Assembly (NCBI RefSeq): GCF_900105025.1
Contig: NZ_LT629759.1
Coordinates: 744,001-808,000, forward strand
Reading direction: 5' to 3'
Source of the DNA: Parafannyhessea umbonata
Lineage (GTDB): Bacteria > Actinomycetota > Coriobacteriia > Coriobacteriales > Atopobiaceae
DNA length: 64,000 nt
The notes beneath the pieces are model-generated. The model searched no databases. It had not been told where the DNA came from and saw only the letters and a list, made by a program, of their open reading frames with translations. This document shows positions 34,163-42,629 of the stretch, in pieces; position 1 is the first letter of the stretch, and every line of letters begins with the position of its first letter. Made by a program: the position numbers and the translations under genes.

Positions 34163-34221
34163 GCGCGCCGCCCGCTGGGCCCGCGGCAGAAGCTTGCGTG
34201 CGCGGACATGCGGCGCATGAA

Positions 34222-34249
34222 GAAGGGGGCCTCCCGGGAGGCCCCCTTC
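34222..34249. terminator. Perfectly palindromic bidirectional terminator
   Basis: GAAGGGGGCCTCCC and GGGAGGCCCCCTTC are exact inverted copies with no loop bases. It ends the rsmB operon and, on the other strand, the convergent FmdB-type gene. Confidence 0.8.
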
Positions 34250-34296
34250 GCGTATCTGTCAGTTGTTATAAGTGCCTGAACAAGCGAAAGCCTGAG

Positions 34297-34482
34297 CTAC
34301 TTCTTGCCCTTCTGGTCCGTGTTATAGAAGCCCGATCCGGAAAAGACGATGCCGGACGGCACGAACACGCGCTTGGCCTCGCTTCCGCACTTGGGGCAGT
34401 TCACCTCGGGATGCTCGCTCATTGGGTGCTCGACCTCGAACTCGGTCCCGCACGCCTTGCACTTGTAGTCGTAAACAGCCAT
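34297..34482 (-). CDS. FmdB-family zinc ribbon protein
   Basis: 61 residues: MAVYDYKCKACGTEFEVEH, then VNCPKCGSEAKRVFVPSGIVFSGSGFYNTD. Two Cys-x-x-Cys pairs form a zinc ribbon, and the closing I-x-F-S-GSGFYxTD is typical of FmdB/CxxC_CXXC_SSSS putative regulatory proteins. The function is unestablished, perhaps regulatory. CCGGAGG lies upstream of the ATG. It is divergent from the HAD-TPK gene and convergent with rsmB. Confidence 0.88.
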   Translation of the reverse strand: MAVYDYKCKACGTEFEVEHPMSEHPEVNCPKCGSEAKRVFVPSGIVFSGSGFYNTDQKGKK

Positions 34483-34637
34483 CTTGACCTCCGGAAAAGC
34501 CTACATAAAACAAACCGCGGCCCGTATCAGCCACAGCCGTTCTTACCCAACGTCGCAAGAATCTAGCACGAAGTTCTGCGCTACGATGGCATTTGACACG
34601 GATTCTGCTATATACCATAACTTCCCTAGGAGGAGAC

Positions 34638-35987
34638 ATGCCCTTCTCGGCCGCCATCTTCGACTTCGACGGAACGCTCGTGGACTCCATGCCCATGTGG
34701 CACCGCGAGACGGTCGACCTGCTTAAGCGCCACGGCGTCGCGGACCCCGAGGCGGTGTTCTTCGAGAGCGAGCCGCTGCCGCTGCACGAGATGTGCGCCT
34801 ACCTGCACGAGCGCTACATCCCGGAAGCGACGGGAAAGGAGCTCGCGACGGAGCTCCTTTCCGGCGTGCGCCGCGGCTACGCGCACGACGTGCGGATGCT
34901 TTCCGGCTGCCGCGCCTTTCTGGACGAGCTGCGCGCCGCGGGCATACCCATGGTGATCGTCTCGGCCACGTCGCGCCCGGAGCTTCAGGTCGCGCTCGAG
35001 GCGCAGGGCATCGCCGACTACTTCGAGGACGTCATCTCGTGCGGCGGCAGGCTCCGCAGCAAGGAGTACCCGGACGCGTGGGAGGCGGCGCTCAAGGTGC
35101 TGGGCACACCCGCGCGGGACACGTGGGTGTTCGAGGACGCGCCGTTCAACACCCGCGGCGCGCGCAAGGTGGGCCTGCGCACCGTGTGCCTGTTCAGCCC
35201 GCACGGCGACCGCGACGAAACTGAGTGCCGTGACTCCTGTGACGTGTTCGTGCACGGCTATGCGGAGCTCTCCGTCGAGCTCCTGAGCGACTTCGCGCCC
35301 GCCGCGCCGGCCGCGGCTGCTTCCGGCGCGCTGCGTGCGCTCGTCGTCGCGGGTTCGCCGGAGCCCAGCTCCGCCGACCTCGTGCGACGCCTCGCCGCGC
35401 ACGCCGACTACGTGGTAGCCGCGGACGCCGGCGCGAACGTCCTCATGGAGGCCGGCGTCGTCCCGGACGTGTTCTGCGGCGACGCTGACTCTGTCGCAGA
35501 CGATGCCGCCCGGTGGGCGCGCGCAGCCGTCAGGCGCGACATACGCTTCCCAAGCGAGAAGTACGCGACGGACCTCTCACTGGCCATAGACTGCGCCCGA
35601 CATGAGGCCGCCCGCAGGTCCGCGCGGCTTGAGCTCACGATCACCTGCGCCACCGGCGGACGTCCGGACCACGCGCTTGCCGTGGTGGGCCAGCTCGCGC
35701 ATGCGGCGGATGCCTCGCCAGAGCTTGTGGAGGACGCGTTCACGTGCCGCGTGCTCAGCCCGGAGGGACGCCCCCGCTGGCAGCTGCCTGCGGACTCCGA
35801 GGGCAAGGTCTTCTCGGCCATCGCCGTTGCGGAGGGTACGGTCGCAAGCGAGCGCGGCCTCAAGTGGGAGCTCGACCGCAAGTGCCTGCCGCTTCTGGGG
35901 GACGAGGGGGTCTCGAACGTGGTCGCGTCCAGCGCTGCCGCCGTGGAGTGCCACGCGGGAAGGCTCGCGGCGTTCCTGCTACGCTAG
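34638..35987 (+). CDS. HAD-family phosphatase fused to thiamine pyrophosphokinase
   Basis: 449 residues from an ATG with AGGAGGAG upstream. The N-terminal half (about 1-220) is a HAD hydrolase: nucleophile motif DFDGTLVDS (Asp9, Asp11), motif II VSATS, Lys in RSKEYPDAW, and motif IV FEDAPFNTRGA. A short Ala/Pro linker (FAPAAPAAAASGA) leads to a thiamine pyrophosphokinase domain (about 233-449): VVAADAGANVLMEAGVVPDVFCGDADSV (Asp263, Asp282, Asp284), EKYATDLSLAIDCA, and TGGRPDHALAVVGQL (residues 339-353). TPK makes thiamine diphosphate from thiamine and ATP. The HAD half could supply thiamine from thiamine monophosphate; that pairing is inference. I see no frameshift or internal start, so this is a real fusion. 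Confidence 0.85.
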   Translation: MPFSAAIFDFDGTLVDSMPMWHRETVDLLKRHGVADPEAVFFESEPLPLHEMCAYLHERYIPEATGKELATELLSGVRRGYAHDVRMLSGCRAFLDELRAAGIPMVIVSATSRPELQVALEAQGIADYFEDVISCGGRLRSKEYPDAWEAALKVLGTPARDTWVFEDAPFNTRGARKVGLRTVCLFSPHGDRDETECRDSCDVFVHGYAELSVELLSDFAPAAPAAAASGALRALVVAGSPEPSSADLVRRLAAHADYVVAADAGANVLMEAGVVPDVFCGDADSVADDAARWARAAVRRDIRFPSEKYATDLSLAIDCARHEAARRSARLELTITCATGGRPDHALAVVGQLAHAADASPELVEDAFTCRVLSPEGRPRWQLPADSEGKVFSAIAVAEGTVASERGLKWELDRKCLPLLGDEGVSNVVASSAAAVECHAGRLAAFLLR

Positions 35988-36112
35988 CGCCGGAGGTCGT
36001 GACAGGCTGGCCAGGCTGGAAAATGGCGATGGAAATGCGGCCGGTCGAGAGGGCGATCGGCCGCAGGTCTTCGTGGCAACATATATATCTGCGTCCAAAT
36101 ACGTGCGCATGC

Positions 36113-36140
36113 AAAAAAGGGGACCTCCTCGGAGGTCCCC
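36113..36140 (-). terminator. Terminator after rpmB
   Basis: On the minus strand GGGGACCTCC - GA - GGAGGTCCCC is a perfect 10-bp stem followed by TTTTTT (AAAAAA at 36113-36118 on the plus strand). Confidence 0.92.
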
Positions 36141-36167
36141 CAGAAGTTACGCTCTGTGTGGCTGCAC

Positions 36168-36368
36168 TTACGCCTGCTGTGCGGAACGCGCAACGTTGCC
36201 CTTCTTGAGGCAGCGGGTGCACACGTTCTTCTTGACGGGCTTCCCGTCCTCGAAGACGGTGACGCGCTGAATGTTGGGCTTAAACTTGCGGATGACGGTG
36301 CGGTGGGAGTGGCTAATAGAGCGACCAGCAACGGCGTGCTTACCGCAGATATCACAAACCTTCGACAT
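36168..36368 (-). CDS. rpmB: 50S ribosomal protein L28
   Basis: 66 residues: MSKVCDICGKHAVAGRSISHSHRTV...RCLKKGNVARSAQQA. The N-terminal start is taken at MSKV because GGAGG lies at the right distance. It has two Cys-x-x-Cys pairs (CDIC and CTRC), so this is the zinc-binding form of L28. A monocistronic unit with its own promoter and a strong terminator. Confidence 0.96.
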   Translation of the reverse strand: MSKVCDICGKHAVAGRSISHSHRTVIRKFKPNIQRVTVFEDGKPVKKNVCTRCLKKGNVARSAQQA

Positions 36369-36424
36369 TATTACGACCTCCAACGAGCGGCGCAGTGCGC
36401 CTGTAATTTCTCAAGTGCCGTGTT

Positions 36425-36452
36425 AATATAGCACAGCGCCACGTTTGTGCAA
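36425..36452 (-). promoter_or_regulatory. Promoter of rpmB
   Basis: On the minus strand TTGCAC (36452-36447), 16 bases, then TATATT (36430-36425). The predicted start is about 50 bases upstream of the L28 ATG. Confidence 0.65.
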
Positions 36453-36649
36453 GTTGAAACCCCGCGTTGTTGTGGTGGTTTTGTAGCGAAGTCCCAGGCG
36501 TTGCGATTGCGGGGCGCCGCGAAGGCCGTTTGGTGGCTCATGCAGTATGCGTGGGAATTAGGCGTGTGGCGCCAAGTGCCAACTGCGGTATTATAATGCG
36601 AGACTCATGCTCTTACCGAGTACGTGCGGTGTTCGAGAGGAGATTCAAC

Positions 36650-36997
36650 ATGGCAAACGTCGTTCCGGGGGCCCTCAAGGTGTCCAACGACTGCATCGCA
36701 GACCTTGCCGGGTATGCGGCGCTTGAGTGCTATGGCGTCGTCGGAATGGCCGTGACCGACCAGCAGGAGGGCGTCGCGCGCATCCTTCCCACGTATCGCC
36801 TGCGCAGGGGCATCGGCGTCTCCAGCGAGGACGGCAGGGTCGTGATCGACCTCCACGTGGTGGTGGAGCAGGGCATAAACATGAGCTCCGTCTCGGACAA
36901 CCTCGTAAGCTCCGTCAAGTTCATCCTGAAGAAGATCGCCGAGCTCGACGACGTCGAGGTACGCGTCCACATCGAGGGCATGCGTACCCGCGCCTAG
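36650..36997 (+). CDS. Asp23/Gls24-family envelope stress protein
   Basis: 115 residues from the ATG at 36650 (GAGAGGAG upstream); a longer open frame has no start signal. Typical features: LKVSNDCIADLAGYAALECYGVVGMA, then GIGVSSEDGRVVIDLHVVVEQGINMSSVSDNLVSSVKFILKKI. The family (YloU, Gls24, Asp23) associates with the cell envelope. It sits directly before fakA, exactly as yloU precedes yloV in Bacillus. A TATAAT lies at 36592-36597. Confidence 0.92.
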   Translation: MANVVPGALKVSNDCIADLAGYAALECYGVVGMAVTDQQEGVARILPTYRLRRGIGVSSEDGRVVIDLHVVVEQGINMSSVSDNLVSSVKFILKKIAELDDVEVRVHIEGMRTRA

Positions 36998-37040
36998 CGG
37001 CGCACGCACAGCCAGAAGAGGAATTAGAGGTTTCCAGACT

Positions 37041-38711
37041 ATGATTGCCAACGTCGTTCGCAACTGCTTCCCCGTTGCCGCCAAGGTCGTCGCCGACAAG
37101 GCGGACGAGATCAACAAGCTCAACGTCTTCCCCGTCCCTGATGGCGACACGGGCACGAACATGTCGCTCACGCTCGGCACCGTCGTGAGCGAGATCGAGG
37201 CGCTGCCCAAGGACGCCTCGATGGCGGACATCTCCAAGGCCATCACGCATGGCTCTCTCATGGGCGCGCGCGGCAACTCCGGCGTCATCACGAGCCAGAT
37301 CCTGCGTGGCGTCGCGGAGGGGCTCGTGAACGCGAAGGGCGCCCAGGCCACGACGGCGGACATCGCCGCCGCGCTCCGCAACGGCGTGAAGGTCGCGTTC
37401 AAGGCCGTCCGCAAGCCCGTCGAGGGCACGATCCTCACCGTGCTGAAGGATGTCTCGGCCAAGGCCGACCAGATGGAGAAGAGCAAGGCCACGCCGCAGG
37501 AGACGCTGGACGCCATCGTGGTGGAGGCGTACGAGTCCGTGGCCCGCACGCCCGACCTGCTGCCCGTGCTGAAGGAGAACGGCGTCGTGGACTCCGGGGC
37601 CTTCGGCCTCGCGACGTTCATCGAGGCGTTTGTGAACGCGTACGAGGGCAAGGCCGGCGAGGTGTCCGACTTCAAGACCACCGTCGACTCCTCGGACGCG
37701 AAGGCGCAGGTCGCGAACGTGGTCGACATCGAGATTAATGACGACTGGGAGGGCTCGCAGTACCGCTACTGCACGGAGTTCCTGTTCCACGCGGACAGTC
37801 CCGATTTCGACGAGGACGCGAACATCAAGTACCTCTCGTCCATGGGCGACTGCGAGCTGCTCGTGGGATCCAACCCAGACTACAAGATCCACGTGCACAC
37901 CAACAGGCCGGACCGCGTGCTTCGCCACATGCTGCACCGCGGCCAGATCTACAACGTTTTCGTCCACAACATGGACCTCGAGGCGCAGGAGCGCACGGAG
38001 TCCATCCGCGAGGACAAGCAGGCCGCGAAGTCGACCGAGCCGCGCAAGCACATGGGCTTCGTCGCGGTCGCGGCGGGCTCCGGCCAGGCGGACATCCTGA
38101 AGTCGCTCGGCGTCGACGTCGTCGTGTTCGGCGGCCAGACCATGAACCCGTCTACCGCTGACATCCTCGGCGCAATCGAGCAGTGCAACGCGGACAACGT
38201 GATTGTCCTTCCGGACAACGGCAACATTCGCATGGCGTCCGAGGCGGCCGTCTCGGCCGTCGAGGGCGTGAACGCGGCCGTCGTCCCCACGAAGAGCGTG
38301 CTGCAGGCGTTCGCCGCCATGTTCGTGGCCGATCCCGACGGCGATCTGGACGCGAATGTCGAGGACATGAACGACGCCATAGCCGAGGTGCGTGACGGCG
38401 AGGTTACCACGGCGGTGCGCGACTCCCAGGCTGCCGATGGCACGCCGATCCACGACGGCGACGTCATGGGCATCGAGGGCGGTGCCATCGAGGTCGTCGG
38501 AAACGACGTCCAGAAGGTCACCGTCGACCTCATCAACCGCATGCAGGAGGAAGAGGAGGGCGACACCCTCACGATCCTCGCGGGCGAGGACCTGGACGAC
38601 GATGCGTTCCAGAACCTCCTCGATGCCATCGAGGAGGCCCAGCCCGACCTCGAGATCGACTCGCACCGTGGCGAGCAGCCCCTGTACCCGGTCGTGTTCT
38701 CGATCGAGTAG
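37041..38711 (+). CDS. fakA: Fatty acid kinase ATP-binding subunit FakA (DAK2 domain, YloV)
   Basis: 556 residues. The N-terminal DhaL/DAK2 domain has NVFPVPDGDTGTNMSLTL (residues 28-45, Mg-ATP ligands Asp34 and Asp36) and HGSLMGARGNSGVITSQILRGVAEG. A middle domain (YCTEFLFHADSPDFDED...SMGDCELLVGSNPDYKIHVHTNRP) and a C-terminal domain (VFGGQTMNPSTADILGAIEQ) complete the family. FakA works with a FakB lipid-binding protein to phosphorylate exogenous fatty acids, feeding PlsX-dependent phospholipid synthesis; plsX and acpP lie 5 kb downstream in the same direction. No fakB is in the window. Confidence 0.92.
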   Translation: MIANVVRNCFPVAAKVVADKADEINKLNVFPVPDGDTGTNMSLTLGTVVSEIEALPKDASMADISKAITHGSLMGARGNSGVITSQILRGVAEGLVNAKGAQATTADIAAALRNGVKVAFKAVRKPVEGTILTVLKDVSAKADQMEKSKATPQETLDAIVVEAYESVARTPDLLPVLKENGVVDSGAFGLATFIEAFVNAYEGKAGEVSDFKTTVDSSDAKAQVANVVDIEINDDWEGSQYRYCTEFLFHADSPDFDEDANIKYLSSMGDCELLVGSNPDYKIHVHTNRPDRVLRHMLHRGQIYNVFVHNMDLEAQERTESIREDKQAAKSTEPRKHMGFVAVAAGSGQADILKSLGVDVVVFGGQTMNPSTADILGAIEQCNADNVIVLPDNGNIRMASEAAVSAVEGVNAAVVPTKSVLQAFAAMFVADPDGDLDANVEDMNDAIAEVRDGEVTTAVRDSQAADGTPIHDGDVMGIEGGAIEVVGNDVQKVTVDLINRMQEEEEGDTLTILAGEDLDDDAFQNLLDAIEEAQPDLEIDSHRGEQPLYPVVFSIE

Positions 38712-38727
38712 GAAAGAGCTGGCCTAG

Positions 38728-40890
38728 GTGGGCAGCGTGCCGACAACGGCGGGTGTGGGGGAGCGACTCTCCCGCACCTGCTCCATGACAGACGACGTCT
38801 CGCGCCTCCGCTACGTCTCGGGTGCGAGGCGCTCTGCTGTTGAGCGGCTCGGCATCAGGCGCGTGCGCGATCTCCTTCTCCACATCCCCCACCGTTACCT
38901 GGACTTCACGCACGTGACGGACATCGCCCATGCGGACGTGGGCCAGGAGGCGACCATCGTCGCGACCGTGGACAAGGTGACGCTGAAGCGCCCTCGCCCG
39001 AGGATGCAGGTGGTGGAGGTGTACCTGCTGGACAGCACGGGCGTGATCGAGGCGACGTTCTTCAGGCAGCCGTGGATAGCGGAGCAGCTGAGCCAGGGCG
39101 ATGTGGTCGCGCTTTCCGGCAAGGTGACATTCTCGTACGGCTTCAAGCAGATGAAGGCGCCGTTCTACGAGGTCGTGGGCTCGAAGGGACAGGCGGGCGA
39201 TTACGCGCGCATCCTGCCGGTGCACCCGGTGGGCGATGGCATCTCTGCCGCATGGATGAGAAGGATCATATCCGCCGCGCTCGCGGACGTGGGCGACGTT
39301 GCGGACTTTCTGCCTGCTGGGACGAGCGCGGCGCGCGGCCTCATGTCGCTTGCGCGCGCACTTCGCCAGATACACTTCCCGCTGACGATGGAGTCGAAGG
39401 AGGAGGCTCGCCGCCGGCTTGCCTACGACGAGCTGCTGTGCCTGCAGCTGGCGCTCCTCACGAGGCAGCGGCTCGAGCTTCGCGGGGTCACGCCCTTCTC
39501 GCATACCGTGGATGGCCCCCACATGCGGGCGCTTGTTGCCGCGATGCCGTTTGACCTTACGCGGGAGCAGCGCGACGCCGCTGACGACATCCTGCATGAC
39601 ATGGCATCTGACCACGTGATGAACCGCCTGCTTCTGGGAGACGTCGGCACCGGCAAGACGGCCGTCGCGGCCGTGGCAATGGCCGCGGTGGCGGACTCGG
39701 GCACGCAGGCGGCCGTCATGGCGCCCACGTCCGTGCTCGCTGCGCAGTACGCCCAGAAGATCGGTCCGCTCCTGGACGAGGCGGGTGTCACCTGGCGGCT
39801 CGTCACGGGCTCGACGGACGCGGAGGCGCGCGCCGAGGCGGCGGCGGGGCTCGCGTCTGGCGAGGTGTGCGTCGCGTTCGGCACGACGGCCATCATTTCG
39901 GACGACCTCGAGTTTCGCCGGCTGACCCTCGTGGTGATCGACGAGCAGCACCGTTTTGGCGTCAGCCAGCGCGCGGCGCTCAGGAGCAAGGGCGCCGGCG
40001 CGGACCTGCTTGCGATGACGGCGACGCCCATCCCCAGGACGCTGGCGCTCACGGCGTACGGCGACATGGAGTGCTCGCGAATCCGTCACCGCCCGAAGAC
40101 GGGTGCGGGGGTCGTGACCACGTGCATCCCGCCGGAGAGCGCGGACCTCGCGTACGGGGCGATCCGCGAGGCGTGCGAGGCGGGTCACCAGGCCTACGTG
40201 GTGTGCCCGCTCATAGACGAGAAGGACGACGGCTCCGAGCTAGACGACGTTCCGGAGTCGTCGCGCTCCGGGGCCACGAGGATTCACTCCGCGGAGGCGA
40301 CGTACCGCGAGCTGTCTCAGCGCGTGCTGAAGGGGCTTCGCGTGGGGCTCCTCACGGGCAGGATGAGCGCCTCCCAGAAGGATGAGGCGATGGAGGCGTT
40401 TCGTCGCGGGGACGTGGACGTGCTCGTCTCGACAACGGTGATCGAGGTGGGCGTGGACGTGCCGAACGCCACGGTCATGCTCGTGTACGACGCGGACCGC
40501 TTTGGTCTTGCGACCCTGCACCAGCTTCGCGGTCGCGTGGGCCGCGGCGACTGGGAGGGCCACGTCTTTATGGAATGCGCCGCGAAGAAGGGCACGCCGG
40601 CCCGCACGAGGCTTGCGGCGCTGGAGAGGACGTCGGACGGGTTCGAGCTCGCGGAGCTCGACCTCAAGCTTCGCCACGAGGGCGAGGCGTTGGGGTACCG
40701 CCAGCATGGCGGTCCCTCGCTCAAGGTGGTCGACCTCGCGCAGGACGAGGAGCTCATGGGCTGGGCCCGCAAGGACGCGCTCGAGATCTTCTCGCAAGAC
40801 CCCAGGCTTGCCGAGGACGTCCACCGACCGCTTGCGATTGAGCTGCGCGACCGCTTTGGCGCGTACTTCGAGGAGGTTCTGCACGCATGA
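38728..40890 (+). CDS. recG: ATP-dependent DNA helicase RecG
   Basis: 720 residues from a GTG (GAAAGAG upstream); an ATG at 38785 is an alternative with no ribosome binding site. An N-terminal wedge/OB domain (LLLHIPHRYLDF, IEATFFRQPWI, GKVTFSYGFKQMKAP) precedes a superfamily 2 helicase: Walker A GDVGTGKT at 304-311, DEQH at 405-408, TATPIPRTLALTAYGDME, and VSTTVIEVGVDVPNATVMLVYDADRFGLATLHQLRGRVGRG. It reverses stalled forks and processes Holliday junctions. It overlaps rsmD by 4 bases. Confidence 0.95.
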   Translation: MGSVPTTAGVGERLSRTCSMTDDVSRLRYVSGARRSAVERLGIRRVRDLLLHIPHRYLDFTHVTDIAHADVGQEATIVATVDKVTLKRPRPRMQVVEVYLLDSTGVIEATFFRQPWIAEQLSQGDVVALSGKVTFSYGFKQMKAPFYEVVGSKGQAGDYARILPVHPVGDGISAAWMRRIISAALADVGDVADFLPAGTSAARGLMSLARALRQIHFPLTMESKEEARRRLAYDELLCLQLALLTRQRLELRGVTPFSHTVDGPHMRALVAAMPFDLTREQRDAADDILHDMASDHVMNRLLLGDVGTGKTAVAAVAMAAVADSGTQAAVMAPTSVLAAQYAQKIGPLLDEAGVTWRLVTGSTDAEARAEAAAGLASGEVCVAFGTTAIISDDLEFRRLTLVVIDEQHRFGVSQRAALRSKGAGADLLAMTATPIPRTLALTAYGDMECSRIRHRPKTGAGVVTTCIPPESADLAYGAIREACEAGHQAYVVCPLIDEKDDGSELDDVPESSRSGATRIHSAEATYRELSQRVLKGLRVGLLTGRMSASQKDEAMEAFRRGDVDVLVSTTVIEVGVDVPNATVMLVYDADRFGLATLHQLRGRVGRGDWEGHVFMECAAKKGTPARTRLAALERTSDGFELAELDLKLRHEGEALGYRQHGGPSLKVVDLAQDEELMGWARKDALEIFSQDPRLAEDVHRPLAIELRDRFGAYFEEVLHA

Positions 40891-41468
40891 GGATAGTTGG
40901 CGGCATGTGGAGGGGGCGGCCGATCGAGGCGCCGGACGGACGAGACGTGACGCGTCCCACGACGGACCGCACGCGAGAGTCGATGGCGTCCATGGTGCTC
41001 TCGGCGTTTGGGCTCGACCTTGGCGGCGTGAGCGTGCTGGACGCGTTTGGCGGCTCGGGCGCCATCGGCTTCGAGCTCCTGTCCCGTGGCGCCGCGGGCT
41101 GCACGTTCGTGGACAGGGACCGCGGGGCCGTTGCGCGCATCCGCCGCAACGCGCGGGCCTTGGGCGCGGGCGCGTCCGCACGCGTGCTGTCGGGAGACGT
41201 TTTCAAGCTGGCAGAGCGCGGCGCCATCGCGGGCGCGCCCTTCTCGCTTCTGGTGCTTGACCCACCGTACGTCGCCCACGCGCGCGAGGTGGAGCGCCTG
41301 GTCGAGGCCCTCGAGGCCTCCGGCTCGCTCGCCAGCGGGGCCGTCGTGCTGTACGAGCACGCGTCCAAGGAGCCGGGAATCCACCCGGCGGGCGCGGGCG
41401 TCATTAAGGAGAAGAGCCACGGCATCACAACCGTGCAGCTGCTGAGGATGGGGGATGCCCATGAGTGA
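40887..41468 (+). CDS. rsmD: 16S rRNA (guanine-966-N2) methyltransferase RsmD
   Basis: 193 residues. MRIVGGMWRGRPIEAPDGRDVTRPTTDRTRESM is the standard start; the SAM site VLDAFGGSGAIGFELLSRGA and catalytic motif LDPPY follow. The ATG overlaps the recG stop and the gene overlaps the coaD start, so recG-rsmD-coaD are translationally coupled. Confidence 0.94.
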   Translation: MRIVGGMWRGRPIEAPDGRDVTRPTTDRTRESMASMVLSAFGLDLGGVSVLDAFGGSGAIGFELLSRGAAGCTFVDRDRGAVARIRRNARALGAGASARVLSGDVFKLAERGAIAGAPFSLLVLDPPYVAHAREVERLVEALEASGSLASGAVVLYEHASKEPGIHPAGAGVIKEKSHGITTVQLLRMGDAHE

Positions 41469-42000
41469 TTCCAGGATCGACCGCGTGGTGGTGCCAGGCA
41501 CCTTCGACCCGGTGACGTTTGGGCACCTGGACGTGATAGGGCGCGCGCGGCGGCTGTTCCCGCACGTGACCGTGGGCGTCGCGGCCTCGGTGGGGAAGAA
41601 CGGCACCGGGCCCACGTTCTCGCTCGACGAGCGCGTGGACATGCTGCTCGCCGCGCTCGAGGAGGAGGGGCTTGCGGACGGCGTCGAGGTGCGGCCGTTC
41701 TCCGGACTTCTCGTGAGCTTCTGCAAGGAAGTCGGCGCCGGCGGCGTGGTGAAGGGCCTGCGCGCCATGACGGACTTCGAGTACGAGCTGCAGCAGGCGG
41801 ACCTCAACAGCAACATGGCGCCGGAGATCGAGTCCGTGTTCGTCATGTCGAACCCAAAGTACGGCTACGTGTCGTCCTCCATCGTGAGGGAGCTCGCGTC
41901 GCTGGGGACGGACGTCTCGTTCCTCGTGCCGTCCGTGGTGGAGCGCCGCCTGGAGGAGCACTACCGCGGACGAGAAGAACGCGGCAGGCGGCGCGAATAA
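41461..42000 (+). CDS. coaD: Phosphopantetheine adenylyltransferase
   Basis: 179 residues; the ATG at 41461 has GGGGG 6 bases upstream (an ATG two codons earlier is possible). It catalyses the penultimate step of coenzyme A synthesis. The nucleotidyltransferase motif VVPGTFDPVTFGHLDVI includes T-x-G-H (Thr19, His22). GLRAMTDFEYELQQADLN and the C-terminal YGYVSSSIVRELASLGTDVSFLVP match CoaD. The rsmD-coaD pairing is conserved in many bacteria. Confidence 0.95.
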   Translation: MSDSRIDRVVVPGTFDPVTFGHLDVIGRARRLFPHVTVGVAASVGKNGTGPTFSLDERVDMLLAALEEEGLADGVEVRPFSGLLVSFCKEVGAGGVVKGLRAMTDFEYELQQADLNSNMAPEIESVFVMSNPKYGYVSSSIVRELASLGTDVSFLVPSVVERRLEEHYRGREERGRRRE

Positions 42001-42126
42001 TTTGCGTGAGGTCGGCAAAAGTGCCGCCGTTTTCGCCCATTGCGGGTAATCTGGTACTATAAGACGATGCAACCTCGGCAAACGCACGTAGGACGCGAGG
42101 TGGCGGCGAATCGAAAGGAGACCCGT

Positions 42127-42624
42127 ATGCAACCGGGTGAGGAGATAGAGAGCCTGGTTGGCGAGCTCGAGCAGATCGTGAGCGAGGGCAAGACCCCGTT
42201 CACCGGCGGCGGACAGAAGAAGATCGTGGACGCCCAGGACATCTACGAGATCCTGGATGAGATTCGTCGCGTCTTCCCCCAGGAGTTCGCGGATGCCCGG
42301 CGCATCGTCAAGGAGGAGGCCGAGACCCTGGAGCGCGCCCAGCAGCAGGCCGACGCCATCATCGCGGACGCCCAGCAGCAGGCCATGATCCTCGCGGGCG
42401 ACCAGGAGGTCGTGCGCCTTGCCCAGCAGCAGGCCGACGACATCCGCGACAAGGCCGCGCAGTACGAGCGCGACACCCGCTACAACGCAGAGGAGTATGC
42501 GGACACCGTGCTCGCGCACCTCGAGGACAACCTGAAGTCGCTCACCGGCTCCGTCTCGCGCGTGCGTCAGACGCTGGACGAGAACTCCGGCCCCCGCAAC
42601 CAGACCAACAACGTTCCCTGGTAG
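42127..42624 (+). CDS. SepIVA/DivIVA-like coiled-coil septation protein
   Basis: 165 residues from the ATG at 42127 (AAAGGAG upstream). A short N-terminal segment (EEIESLVGELEQIVSEGKTPFTGGGQKKIVDAQDIYEILDEIRRVFP) precedes a long Gln/Ala/Asp-rich coiled coil (about 58-140; AQQQADAIIADAQQQAMIL repeats) and a polar tail. In mycobacteria the gene between coaD and the YceD-rnc-smc-ftsY genes encodes SepIVA, a DivIVA-family septation factor (from memory, Rv2927c); position and architecture match. TGGTACTAT (42052-42060) is a plausible extended -10. Confidence 0.72.
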   Translation: MQPGEEIESLVGELEQIVSEGKTPFTGGGQKKIVDAQDIYEILDEIRRVFPQEFADARRIVKEEAETLERAQQQADAIIADAQQQAMILAGDQEVVRLAQQQADDIRDKAAQYERDTRYNAEEYADTVLAHLEDNLKSLTGSVSRVRQTLDENSGPRNQTNNVPW

Positions 42625-42629
42625 GCGCC

